A DNA stretch of 39,485 nucleotides, taken from contig CALAJK010000056.1 in NCBI GenBank assembly GCA_937922795.1, positions 1 to 39,485 on the forward strand. The letters run 5' to 3'. Shown piece after piece: positions 9,065 to 16,966 of this stretch (positions are counted from its first letter, which is position 1; every line of letters begins with the position of its first letter). The DNA comes from an uncultured Anaerolineae bacterium (GTDB taxonomy: Bacteria > Chloroflexota > Anaerolineae > Aggregatilineales > Phototrophicaceae). The translations under genes and the position numbers were made by a program. The notes below the pieces were generated by a model, which saw only the letters and a program-made list of their open reading frames with translations, ran no database searches and had not been told where the DNA came from.

Positions 9065-10297
9065 TCAGTCCTCCGCCTGGCTGCCGCTTCCGTCCATCCT
9101 GACTATCAGCGGCTTGAACTGGCCGATCACGTCAATCAGATCGGATTGCGCGGCGATGATCGCCTGGATGGATTTGTACGCCTGAGGGGCTTCATCGAGC
9201 CCGGCGCTTAGCAGTGTGATGCCGCGCTCTTTCAAGTACCGATCGCGCTCCGTTCGGGTGATGCTTTGCTTAGCCGCTTTGCGGCTCATCGCTCGTCCTG
9301 CGCCGTGTGAGGCTGAATTCAACGCTTCGACCACCCCTTTGCCGCGCACGAGGAAGCCGGGATCGGCCATCGAGCCGGGGATCACCCCAAGCACGCCTTT
9401 GCCGGCAGGGGTGGCGCCCTTGCGATGGACGATGACTTCGCGTTCGCCGGCGGCAAACCCGGCCGGCGCTGGCAGGCGCTCGCGCCAGGCGAAATTGTGG
9501 TGGTTTTCGACGGTGGCGATAGGTTTCAGGCCGACAGCTTTAGCCACCCTGGCGTGAATGATGAGATGGTTAGCGCTGGCAAACTGGCCGGCCAGCTCCA
9601 TCGCCAACCAGTATTCCTGACCTTCGTGGCTGTCCAATGACAGCCAGGCCAGGTGACGCAGACGTTTGTCGAGGTTGGGATGGAGCGCCATGGCCACCTG
9701 TGAATAGTGATTGGCGATCTTGAAGCCCACGCCGCGCGATCCGCTGTGAGAAAGCAGCGCCAGATACTCGCCGGCAGCCAAACCAATTTGGGGATCGTCT
9801 TGGAGCAGTGTGAAAGCGCCCCACTCAACGAAGTGGTTGCCGCTGCCGCTGGTTCCGAGCTGTTCATGGGCGGTATCTTTGAGCGAGCGCAAGAATTTCA
9901 CTTCCGACCAGGCTGGGTGATCCAGCACTTCGTGCTGCGCGCGTCGGCTCGGCTCCCAGCCGACGCCTGCGCCGAAGCGGGTTTGTTCAAGCAGCGCTTT
10001 TTTGAATTGTCCCGGTTTCTGTTTGAGGAGCGTGGGTGAGTGTGGAAAGATAGACAGACGCATTCGGCAGGCAATGTCCACGCCAACAGCATAAGGGATG
10101 ACAGCATTATTGACGGCGAGCACGCCGCCTATGGGCAGGCCGTAGCCGACGTGAGCATCTGGCATGAGCGCGCCGGCGACTACGACGGGCAGCCGCATGG
10201 CAGCGTCCATCTGCGCCCGCGACTCGGCGTCAATATACTCGTCTCCCCAGACTCGATAGGGGAGCGGTTGTGCGCGAATCTGTTCCTCATTGGTCAT
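9065..10297 (-). CDS. rtcB: RNA-splicing ligase RtcB
   Basis: RtcB joins RNA 2',3'-cyclic phosphate or 3'-phosphate ends to 5'-OH ends using GTP and Mn2+, in RNA repair or tRNA splicing. The 410 aa cover the whole family: MPDAHVGYGLPIGGVLA, VGVDIACRM (metal ligands D74 and C77), GTSGSGNHFVE (H155), SHSGSRG, ENHHN, VHRKGATPA, PGSMADPG and SASHGAGR with the guanylylated His at H331. Start is ATG 10297, preceded by AAGGATG. No archease gene accompanies it. The downstream gene is a CoA-transferase subunit with no obvious functional link. Confidence 0.95.
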   Translation of the reverse strand: MTNEEQIRAQPLPYRVWGDEYIDAESRAQMDAAMRLPVVVAGALMPDAHVGYGLPIGGVLAVNNAVIPYAVGVDIACRMRLSIFPHSPTLLKQKPGQFKKALLEQTRFGAGVGWEPSRRAQHEVLDHPAWSEVKFLRSLKDTAHEQLGTSGSGNHFVEWGAFTLLQDDPQIGLAAGEYLALLSHSGSRGVGFKIANHYSQVAMALHPNLDKRLRHLAWLSLDSHEGQEYWLAMELAGQFASANHLIIHARVAKAVGLKPIATVENHHNFAWRERLPAPAGFAAGEREVIVHRKGATPAGKGVLGVIPGSMADPGFLVRGKGVVEALNSASHGAGRAMSRKAAKQSITRTERDRYLKERGITLLSAGLDEAPQAYKSIQAIIAAQSDLIDVIGQFKPLIVRMDGSGSQAED

Positions 10298-10325
10298 GAC
10301 TCATCCTTCTGCTCATTAAGAAATT

Positions 10326-10354
10326 ATTATAAATACGGCTGCATGCAAGCGGAA
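10326..10354 (-). promoter_or_regulatory. Candidate rtcB promoter
   Basis: On the - strand a perfect TATAAT (10326-10331) lies 17 bp from TTCCGC (10349-10354). The -35 is weak, 3 of 6 consensus positions. Confidence 0.35.
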
Positions 10355-10397
10355 GGCCGGGCCAAGTTGCATTTGGAAGTGGTCACTGTGGGGGTGA

Positions 10398-10427
10398 TTG
10401 TGTCAGGCCAAGCAGGTGTGCTAAAAT
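10398..10427 (+). promoter_or_regulatory. Candidate promoter of the cNMP-binding gene
   Basis: TTGTGT (10398-10403), 18-bp spacer, TAAAAT (10422-10427). The predicted start near 10434 leaves a leader of about 50 nt. Confidence 0.4.
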
Positions 10428-10484
10428 GCCCCAACGCGGGACAATCATCGCCCGAAACTATCGGGTTTGGAACAGGAGTTTCGG

Positions 10485-10973
10485 ATGTCCTTCATTAACA
10501 TCTTGAAGCAGGCCGATATTTTCTACGAGTTGACCAACACGCAGCTTGAATTGGTCGCTTCGATCTGTACGGAGAAGCGATTTCAGGCGGGGGAGATCGT
10601 TTTTGAGGAGAATACACCCGGCACTGAGCTTTACATCATTGCGGATGGCGAGGTCGAGATCGTCGTCAACCCGGCGCTCATCGGCAAAGAGAGCGCCAGC
10701 GGTATGTACACTATCGCGACGCTGCGGCGTGGTCAGTCTTTCGGCGAAGTATCGCTGGTCGATGAAGGCGTGCGTTCAGCCGGGGCGCGCTGCGCCAAAC
10801 CCGATACCCATCTGCTGGTGATCCCTCGGGATAAGCTGATGCTGCTGTGTGACACGTATCCACAGCTTGGGTATCGTTTGATGCGCAATCTGGCCGCTGA
10901 CCTGGCGATGAAGATTCGCCATACTGACTTGCAGGTGCGCGAGCAGCTCACCTGGGCTCCTAATCGAGAGTAA
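10485..10973 (+). CDS. Cyclic nucleotide-binding domain protein
   Basis: A 162-aa protein that is essentially one cNMP-binding (CRP-like) beta-barrel domain: AGEIVFEENTPGTELYIIAD, GEVEIV, and a phosphate-binding-cassette-like stretch QSFGEVSLVDEGVRSAGARC with Glu and Arg. About 40 helical residues follow (MRNLAADLAMKIRH). There is no DNA-binding winged helix, kinase or channel module, so it is a stand-alone sensor, and what it signals to is unknown. The start at ATG 10485 is set by AGGAG 6 nt upstream; a TTG at 10467 is less likely. It is unclear whether it binds cAMP, cGMP or another ligand. Confidence 0.85.
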   Translation: MSFINILKQADIFYELTNTQLELVASICTEKRFQAGEIVFEENTPGTELYIIADGEVEIVVNPALIGKESASGMYTIATLRRGQSFGEVSLVDEGVRSAGARCAKPDTHLLVIPRDKLMLLCDTYPQLGYRLMRNLAADLAMKIRHTDLQVREQLTWAPNRE

Positions 10974-11061
10974 AGTTTGAGGTCTGGGCGCTGGCTGTCT
11001 GTTCTTTTCTTAAAATTCATGCGGCGGCTCTTGCTTTGGCCGCTGCGAGACAGGCTGTAAT

Positions 11062-11805
11062 GTGGATCCAACATTGGTTCTCGTCGCCGCCGGGCTGCTC
11101 ATCGGGCTGTCCAAAGGCGGCCTGGGGGGTCCTGTGCCGGTCGCGCTAGTTACGCCGCTGCTCAGCCAAATCATGCCGGCGTCGCAGGCGGTGGGGGTGG
11201 CGCTGCCATTGTTGATCTTCGCGGATGGTTTTGCCCTTTGGGCCTACTGGCGTCAGTGGGAAGAAGCGTATGTTCGCCGAATGCTGCCGCTAGGAGTCAT
11301 AGGCGTAGGTATGGGGGTTCTGCTGTTGGCAGCGCTGGCCCCTCATGATACGCTGCTGAGGCGGGTGCTGGGCCTATTCACCTTGACCATCATCCTCTAC
11401 AAAACGCTGGGCGGAAGACTGACGACCATCAAATACCAACCGCGCACCTGGCACGCCTATTTAGCGGGATGGGCATCTGGTTTCGGATCGGCGCTGGCCA
11501 ACGTTGGAGCGCCGCCGTTCACAGCGTATATGCTGCTTCAGAACATCAGCCCGCGCAGCTTTGTCGGCACGACTACGTTGTTCTTTGCCATCATCAACCT
11601 GCTCAAGCTGCCGGGTTTTCTAGGCGCGGGCGTCCTCGACCTGCAGCAGCTGGTAAGTTTATCGTGGGTGTTTGCGCTGATCCCGTTCGGCGTGTGGTTG
11701 GGACGGAAGGTAGTGGGCTGTATCAATCCACGTGTGTTCGAGTGGATGATGCTGGCCGCGCTGTTTGCGGCCAGTCTAGCGCTGCTGCTGTCTTCGCCTC
11801 GCTGA
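11062..11805 (+). CDS. TauE/SafE family membrane transporter
   Basis: An integral membrane protein of 247 aa with about seven to eight hydrophobic helices and a duplicated architecture. It shows the family hallmarks GLLIGLSKGGLGG in the first half and WASGFGSALANVGAPPF in the second. TauE/SafE members export sulfite or organosulfonates or import small anions; the substrate cannot be read from sequence. I use the GTG at 11062, because the overlapping ATG at 11060 is in another frame. It may be cotranscribed with the cNMP-domain gene 88 bp upstream. Confidence 0.88.
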   Translation: MDPTLVLVAAGLLIGLSKGGLGGPVPVALVTPLLSQIMPASQAVGVALPLLIFADGFALWAYWRQWEEAYVRRMLPLGVIGVGMGVLLLAALAPHDTLLRRVLGLFTLTIILYKTLGGRLTTIKYQPRTWHAYLAGWASGFGSALANVGAPPFTAYMLLQNISPRSFVGTTTLFFAIINLLKLPGFLGAGVLDLQQLVSLSWVFALIPFGVWLGRKVVGCINPRVFEWMMLAALFAASLALLLSSPR

Positions 11806-11905
11806 CTACAGCCACTCAGCGAGGTCTGGGTGTTGATGTCATGAAGATATGGGCGCAGGGTGGGACATGATTCCCGTTCGCGTCCGAAGACTCATGCTTG
11901 ATCCA

Positions 11906-13141
11906 CTAGCGAGTTTTCAACCGTACAAACTTGCGTTTACCGACCTGAAGCACTGCCGGCAGCATGTCCAGGCGGACGACTGCCGATGGGTCAGTGACGG
12001 GCTGTTCGTTGAGGCGGATGCCATTCTGTTCCATCAGCCGTTTAGCCTCGCCGCCGCTGGCGACCATGCTTAGCCGGCGCAGAATGTCCAGGACGCGCTC
12101 ATCGGTTTCCAAGTAGGCCTCGGGCATGTCTTCGGGCAGGCCGCCGTGGCTTCGAAACACTTCGTCCCAGCGCTTTTGGGCTGCTTGAGCCGCCTCTGCG
12201 CCGTGGAAGATGGTGACGATCTCGCGCGCCAGGCGCATTTTTTCCTGGTTCGGATGCAGACGATTGGTTTTCAGCCCTTCTTCCAACTGCTGGAGCTGGT
12301 TCGGCGACCACCCTAAAATCAGCTTGTGATAGATAAGCAGGGCTTTGTCGGGGATGCTCATGATCTTGCCGTACATATCCCACGGTTCAGCCATAATCGG
12401 GATATGATTGCCCAGACTCTTGCTCATCTTGATTTCGCCGTCCGTGCCTGGCAGGCTCTCGCCCATGATGATAGCTACCTGAGGACGCTGGCCCATCGCC
12501 TCTTGAAGTTTGCGCCCGGCAATCAAGATGTTGAAGAGCTGATCCTGCCCACCTACCTGCACATCCGCTTCCTGAGCGACCGCGTCATAGCCTTGCATCA
12601 GCCCATAGAACAGCTCGTGCAGATAGATAGGCTCGCCGGCGTCGAGGCGCTTCTTGAAGTTCTCGCGCACCAGGAATTGTTGAACGGTGAAGTTGCTGGC
12701 TAACCGGATGATATCCGCAAAGTCCAACGTGGACAGCCATTCATCATTGTGGCGGATGCGCGTACGCTCACGATCTAGGATTTTAAAGGCCTGCTCGGCA
12801 TAGGTGCGCGCATTTTCCTCGACCTGCTCGCGGGTGAGCTGGGTGCGCACTTTGTCTTTGTCCGAAGGATCACCAATGAGGCTGGTGAAAGTGCCGATCA
12901 GAAAAGTGACGTCATGCCCTAAATCTTGGAACTGGCGCAGTTTACGCATAGTGATGGTATGGCCGAGATGGAGATCGGCTGTGCGGGGATCGTAGCCGCA
13001 GTAGACGCGGAGCGGCCGTCCTGTTCGCTCGGACTCGATCAGCCGTTCGCGAAGCTCCTGGCGCATGGCTTCCTTGATCTGTGGATCGCCATATTCTGTT
13101 CCCGACATTAAAATGTCTAGCTGTTCATCAATGGTTGGCAT
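11906..13141 (-). CDS. tyrS: Tyrosine--tRNA ligase
   Basis: Class I synthetase charging tRNA-Tyr. The 411-aa protein has the HIGH motif as HLGH (residues 58-61), GQDQ in the tyrosine-binding region (about 198-201), the KMSKS loop at 238-242, and a C-terminal S4 RNA-binding domain (about 345-411, ending GKRKFVRLK). The sequence pattern (GSLIGDP-like SLIGDPSDKDKVR and VQVGGQDQLFN) fits the TyrZ-like bacterial branch. Start is ATG 13141. The leader is only about 31 nt, so there is no T-box. Confidence 0.96.
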   Translation of the reverse strand: MPTIDEQLDILMSGTEYGDPQIKEAMRQELRERLIESERTGRPLRVYCGYDPRTADLHLGHTITMRKLRQFQDLGHDVTFLIGTFTSLIGDPSDKDKVRTQLTREQVEENARTYAEQAFKILDRERTRIRHNDEWLSTLDFADIIRLASNFTVQQFLVRENFKKRLDAGEPIYLHELFYGLMQGYDAVAQEADVQVGGQDQLFNILIAGRKLQEAMGQRPQVAIIMGESLPGTDGEIKMSKSLGNHIPIMAEPWDMYGKIMSIPDKALLIYHKLILGWSPNQLQQLEEGLKTNRLHPNQEKMRLAREIVTIFHGAEAAQAAQKRWDEVFRSHGGLPEDMPEAYLETDERVLDILRRLSMVASGGEAKRLMEQNGIRLNEQPVTDPSAVVRLDMLPAVLQVGKRKFVRLKTR

Positions 13142-13179
13142 GGCAAACTATCCTGCGGTTTTCGGAGTGGAACAAGGTT

Positions 13180-13188
13180 AGTATACCA
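13180..13188 (-). promoter_or_regulatory. Extended -10 promoter of tyrS
   Basis: On the - strand TGGTATACT forms an extended -10 element (TGn plus TATACT). No strong -35 is seen. Predicted start near 13172. Confidence 0.45.
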
Positions 13189-13234
13189 CAGGCTGGCCGC
13201 CTTCTATGACATCTACGAAGTTTGCGAGGTGATT

Positions 13235-14035
13235 GTGGCACAGTGGGTTTCGCTGGCTGAAGCGGCTGATTTGGTGCGCGATGGCCATACGCTGGCGCTG
13301 GGAGGGATGACGATTTACCGCCGTCCGCTGGCATTTGTTCGGGCGCTTCTGCGTCGTCCACAGCCCCCTAGTGATCTGACGCTGTTGTGCTTCACAGCGG
13401 GCATCGAGTCCGATCTGCTGGTAGGGGCGGGGTGCGTTCGTACGGTTCGCTCATGCTATTTTGGATTAGAGACCTTCGGCTTTGCGCCGATGTTCACGGC
13501 GGCGGCACAGGCTGGCGCGATCCAAATTCTGGAAGAAACCGAAGCCAGCCTAGCGATGGGCATCCGCGCTGGGCTGAGCGGGGTGGGTTTTATGCCCTCT
13601 CACGCCTGGATTGGAACCGATTTGCCTCGGCTGCGACCTGATATCAAAACGATCCTAGACCCATATACAGGCGAAGAACTCATGGCATTTCCCGCCATTC
13701 AGTGCGATGTGGCCGTTTTGCACGCGTTGGAGGGCGACCTGGAAGGTAACTGCAAGATCAACTATAACGTGGGCGTGGACGTTGAGCTGGTCTATCTAGC
13801 TCGAACGGTGATTGTCACCGTTGAACGTGTCGTGGATCGCGTTGAACAGTCGTTGGATGGGATGCTCATCCCGGCTCCGGGCGCTGATTTCCTAGTTCAC
13901 GCCCCACGCGGCGCTTGGCCGACAAGCTGCTATCCTGACTATCCGATCGCGGGGGGCGAGTTTCTGCGCTATATTGACGCCTGTTCTGCCGGGCGCTTCA
14001 CTGAATATCTGGAAGAATGGTTGGCTGCGCCTTGA
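13235..14035 (+). CDS. CoA-transferase family protein, alpha-type subunit
   Basis: A 266-aa protein of the CoA-transferase family I alpha chain (GctA/IpdA-like): TLALGGMTIYRRPLAFVRAL, LTLLCFTAG, an RSCYFGLETFG segment, and the later region ALEGDLEGNCKINYN followed by VDVELVYLARTVIVTVE. It is the natural partner of the beta-type protein at 8246-9058, but the two are separated by rtcB, a cNMP gene, a permease and tyrS and lie on opposite strands. I prefer GTG 13235 because GAGGTG lies 3-5 nt upstream; GTG 13229 is the alternative. Its stop codon overlaps the -35 of the thiamine operon promoter. Confidence 0.82.
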   Translation: MAQWVSLAEAADLVRDGHTLALGGMTIYRRPLAFVRALLRRPQPPSDLTLLCFTAGIESDLLVGAGCVRTVRSCYFGLETFGFAPMFTAAAQAGAIQILEETEASLAMGIRAGLSGVGFMPSHAWIGTDLPRLRPDIKTILDPYTGEELMAFPAIQCDVAVLHALEGDLEGNCKINYNVGVDVELVYLARTVIVTVERVVDRVEQSLDGMLIPAPGADFLVHAPRGAWPTSCYPDYPIAGGEFLRYIDACSAGRFTEYLEEWLAAP

Positions 14036-14060
14036 TAAAGCCAACCAGGAAAAGTATACT
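14032..14060 (+). promoter_or_regulatory. Promoter of the TPP riboswitch-thiBPQ operon
   Basis: TTGATA (14032-14037), 17-bp spacer, TATACT (14055-14060), each 5 of 6 consensus. The -35 overlaps the stop codon of the upstream CoA-transferase gene. Predicted start near 14067, just ahead of the TPP aptamer. Confidence 0.75.
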
Positions 14061-14077
14061 ATAGACAAAGTCGATAG

Positions 14078-14172
14078 CAGACCAGGGGAGTCCGCGCAAG
14101 TGGGCTGAGAGGGTGCGTAGCGCCGCACCGACCCTTTACCTGATCCGGATCATGCCGGCGTAGGGAGTGTTC
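14078..14172 (+). promoter_or_regulatory. TPP riboswitch (THI element)
   Basis: The aptamer carries both conserved TPP-binding halves: GGGCTGAGAGGG at 14102-14113 and ACCTGATCCGGATCATGCC at 14138-14156, followed by GGCGTAGGGA. It also has a variable GC-rich P3 arm between them. It binds thiamine pyrophosphate and represses thiamine uptake or synthesis genes. It sits 90 bp before thiB, so vitamin import is under product control. Confidence 0.96.
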
Positions 14173-14189
14173 ATTTAGGCTCGCTGAAT

Positions 14190-14218
14190 ACCACCCCTAC
14201 GGCCACCGTAGGGGTGGT
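14190..14218 (+). terminator. Expression-platform hairpin after the TPP aptamer
   Basis: A perfect 13-bp stem (14190-14202 with 14206-14218) and a 3-nt loop. Only TTGCGTT follows, a poor U-tract. The 5' arm (CACCCCTAC at about 14192-14200) can also pair with the aptamer 3' end GTAGGG-A-GTG (14160-14169) with one bulged A, so the two structures exclude each other. This may be a weak or Rho-assisted terminator. Confidence 0.5.
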
Positions 14219-14264
14219 TGCGTTCCGACTCCTGATGGTCTGTCTGAAGAAGGAGGAACGATCT

Positions 14265-15305
14265 ATGATGGTTCGATGGTTGTGGCCGCTGTTGGTTTTG
14301 GGGTTCATTTTGCATCCTGCTCAGGCCCAAGAGCAGACGCTGACGCTGCTGACGCATGATAGCTTCAATGTCAGCGAGGAGGTGCTGGCAGCATTTGAAG
14401 CGGAAACTGGCATTACCGTGCAAATCCTGCGCAGCGGCGATGCCGGCACGATGGTCAATCAAGCCGTTTTGAGCAAGTCCAATCCGCTCGGCGATGTGCT
14501 GTTCGGCGTGGACAACACCTTCCTGGGGAGGGCGTTAGACGCAGACTTGTTTGTGCCGTATGAGTCGCCGCTGCTGGAACAGATCCCAGATGTGTTCCGC
14601 CTGGATCCGGAGAACCGCGTCACACCGGTAGACTATGGCGACGTGTGCCTAAACTACGACAAAGCCTACTTCGAGAAGGCTGAACTGCCGCTGCCTGAAA
14701 GCTTGAGCGACCTGACGAAACCCGAATATAAAGGGCTGTTGGTCGTCCAAAACCCGGCGACATCCTCGCCTGGATTGGCGTTCCTGCTGGCCACGGTCGC
14801 GGTGTTCGGCGAAACCGGTGATTACACCTATATGGATTTCTGGGCTGATCTGGTAGCGAACGACGTGCTGGTGACCGAGGGTTGGGAGGATGCCTATTTC
14901 GGCCAGTTCACTGCCGGCGGCGGCGATGGAACGCGTCCGCTGGTCGTCAGCTATGCCAGCAGTCCGCCGTTCACAGTGGATGAGAAGACTGGGGAGGCGG
15001 CAACCGCCAGCATTGTGGCCGATATGACGTGTTTCCGGCAGATCGAGTTCGTGGGAATTCTAGCTGGGACACCTCGGCTGGAGGCGGCGCAACAGTTTGT
15101 GGATTTTATGTTGAGCCCGGCATTCCAGGAGGACGTGCCGCTGCAGATGTACGTTTTCCCGGTTCACCCAGAGGCGGCGCTTCCTGAGATGTTCGTTCAG
15201 TTCGCTCAACTGCCAGAAGTCCCAGTTGTGATGGACTTTGACCGCATCAACGCTGATCGCGAGAAGTGGATCCAGGCTTGGACCGAGATCGTACTGCGTT
15301 CATGA
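14265..15305 (+). CDS. thiB: Thiamine ABC transporter, periplasmic-type binding protein
   Basis: Extracytoplasmic receptor for thiamine or its phosphates, delivering to ThiP/ThiQ. The 346 aa begin with a Sec signal peptide (PLLVLGFILHPAQAQ) and carry ThiB/TbpA family stretches: LTHDSFNVSEEVLAAFE, VDYGDVCLNYDKAYF, VVQNPATSSPGLAFLLAT and VVSYASSPPF. AAGGAGG lies 7 nt before the ATG at 14265, which sets the start. The stop overlaps thiP by ATGA. The TPP riboswitch just upstream supports thiamine as the ligand. Confidence 0.94.
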   Translation: MMVRWLWPLLVLGFILHPAQAQEQTLTLLTHDSFNVSEEVLAAFEAETGITVQILRSGDAGTMVNQAVLSKSNPLGDVLFGVDNTFLGRALDADLFVPYESPLLEQIPDVFRLDPENRVTPVDYGDVCLNYDKAYFEKAELPLPESLSDLTKPEYKGLLVVQNPATSSPGLAFLLATVAVFGETGDYTYMDFWADLVANDVLVTEGWEDAYFGQFTAGGGDGTRPLVVSYASSPPFTVDEKTGEAATASIVADMTCFRQIEFVGILAGTPRLEAAQQFVDFMLSPAFQEDVPLQMYVFPVHPEAALPEMFVQFAQLPEVPVVMDFDRINADREKWIQAWTEIVLRS

Positions 15306-16966
15306 GGTTGGAACGGCTGGTAGGGCGCAGGCTCGTGCTCGCGCCCATCGTCTTCTTGGCGATCTTCTTCGTTTACCCATTAGTGTCAATTCTGATCGTC
15401 AGCCTGGCGCCGCAGGGCCAAATTGATCTGACCGGCTTCGTCACGTTGGTCACATCCAATTACTATCGCCAGACGCTGTGGTTTACGTTCTGGCAAGCGG
15501 CCGTCTCGACCCTGCTGACGCTGGCGTTGGCGCTGCCGGGCGCGTATGTGTTCGCACGTTTTAGCTTCCCCGGCAAGTCTGTGCTGCTGGCGCTGGCTAC
15601 GCTGCCGTTTCTGCTGCCGACTGTGGTGGTGGCGGCGGCGTTCAGCGCGCTGGTCGGCCCGCGCGGGGTGTTGAATCAGTGGTTGATGGACAGCTTACAA
15701 CTGACATCGCCGCCAGTCGAGTTAGAACGCACTCTGGCGATCATCCTGATCGTGCACGTGTTTTATAATTACGCAGTTGCTCTGCGCATCATCAGCACCT
15801 ATTGGCTGAATGTCAACCTGCGTCTGGAAGAGTCGGCGCGGGTGTTGGGGGCGTATGGCTGGCGGTTGTGGTGGGATGTGCGGCTGCCGCTCTTGCGCCC
15901 GGCCATTCTGGCGGCTGCCGCCCTGGTATTCGTTTTCACCTTCACCAGTTTCGGCGTGGTCTTGATTCTAGGAGGGCCGCGCTTCGCCACGTTAGAAGTG
16001 GAGATTTACCGGCAGACAGCGCATCTGTTCAACCTGCCGATGGCGGCGGCGCTGTCGCTGGTACAGATGGCCGTCATGTTCGCTATGATGTCGCTCTACA
16101 CGCGGCTGCAAAGACGGCTGGCGCTGGAGCGCGTGCCAGCGGAACAGACGCTGCGGCGTCCGCGCACTCCCTTACAATACGGGATCATCACGCTCAACTT
16201 AGTGTTGATGGCTGTACTGTTGTTCGCTCCGCTGGCGGCGTTAGTCGGGCGGTCATTTAGCGCGGGCGGGCAGTTCACACTGACTTATTACCAAATGCTG
16301 GCGACCAATCCGCGCGGCTCAGTGCTGTTCGTGCCGCCGCTGCAGGCTGTGACCAATTCACTGGTGTTCGCCGTGTTAACTACCGGCCTGGCGATCAGCC
16401 TGGGCGCGATCGCAGCTCATTGGTTGGCGCGGCGCGCCTCTCGCTGGACTGCCTGGCTCGACTCGCTGTTCATGCTGCCGCTGGCGACTAGCGCCGTCAC
16501 GTTGGGGTTTGGATACATCATCGCGCTGGATAGACCGCCGTTAAATCTGCGGACGTCGCCGGCGTTGATCGTGGCAGCGCACACATTGGTGGCGCTGCCG
16601 TTCGTTATGCGCAGCGTTCTGCCCGCCCTGCGGAGCATTACGCCCAGCATACAAGAGTCGGCGCGGGTGCTGGGCGCTTCGTCCTGGCAGGTGTGGCGCT
16701 TGATTGATCTGCCGCTCATCAGCCGAAGTTTGGTCACCGGGGCGATCTTCGCCTTCACCGTCAGTTTGGGGGAATTCGGCGCGTCTCTATTCGTCGCTCG
16801 GCCGAATACGCCGACGATGCCGATCGTCATCTACCGTTTGCTGGGGCAGCCCGGACCAGCCAATTATGGCCAGGCGCTGGCGATGAGCACGCTGCTGCTG
16901 GCGGCGGCTTGTGCGGCTTTCCTGCTTATTGAGCGTGTGCGCCGCGCCAACGGGAGCGAATTTTAA
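15302..16966 (+). CDS. thiP: Thiamine ABC transporter permease
   Basis: A membrane channel of 554 aa made of two fused BPD-type permease halves, each with about six helices. Each half has its own EAA loop for docking the ATPase: EESARVLGAYGWRLWWDVRL in the first and QESARVLGASSWQVWRLIDL in the second. This fused two-domain layout is typical of ThiP and of iron permeases. Context (TPP riboswitch, ThiB before, ATPase after) decides for thiamine. The ATG at 15302 overlaps the thiB stop by 4 bp, and the stop overlaps the thiQ start by 1 bp, so the three are translationally coupled. Confidence 0.94.
   Translation: MRLERLVGRRLVLAPIVFLAIFFVYPLVSILIVSLAPQGQIDLTGFVTLVTSNYYRQTLWFTFWQAAVSTLLTLALALPGAYVFARFSFPGKSVLLALATLPFLLPTVVVAAAFSALVGPRGVLNQWLMDSLQLTSPPVELERTLAIILIVHVFYNYAVALRIISTYWLNVNLRLEESARVLGAYGWRLWWDVRLPLLRPAILAAAALVFVFTFTSFGVVLILGGPRFATLEVEIYRQTAHLFNLPMAAALSLVQMAVMFAMMSLYTRLQRRLALERVPAEQTLRRPRTPLQYGIITLNLVLMAVLLFAPLAALVGRSFSAGGQFTLTYYQMLATNPRGSVLFVPPLQAVTNSLVFAVLTTGLAISLGAIAAHWLARRASRWTAWLDSLFMLPLATSAVTLGFGYIIALDRPPLNLRTSPALIVAAHTLVALPFVMRSVLPALRSITPSIQESARVLGASSWQVWRLIDLPLISRSLVTGAIFAFTVSLGEFGASLFVARPNTPTMPIVIYRLLGQPGPANYGQALAMSTLLLAAACAAFLLIERVRRANGSEF

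Noticed and set aside
10974-11061. GC-rich imperfect hairpin between the cNMP gene and the TauE/SafE gene
   Set aside because: Short, interrupted stem without a T-run. Not a convincing terminator.
13142-13234. Possible T-box leader for tyrS
   Set aside because: The predicted leader is only about 31 nt and lacks specifier and antiterminator sequences.
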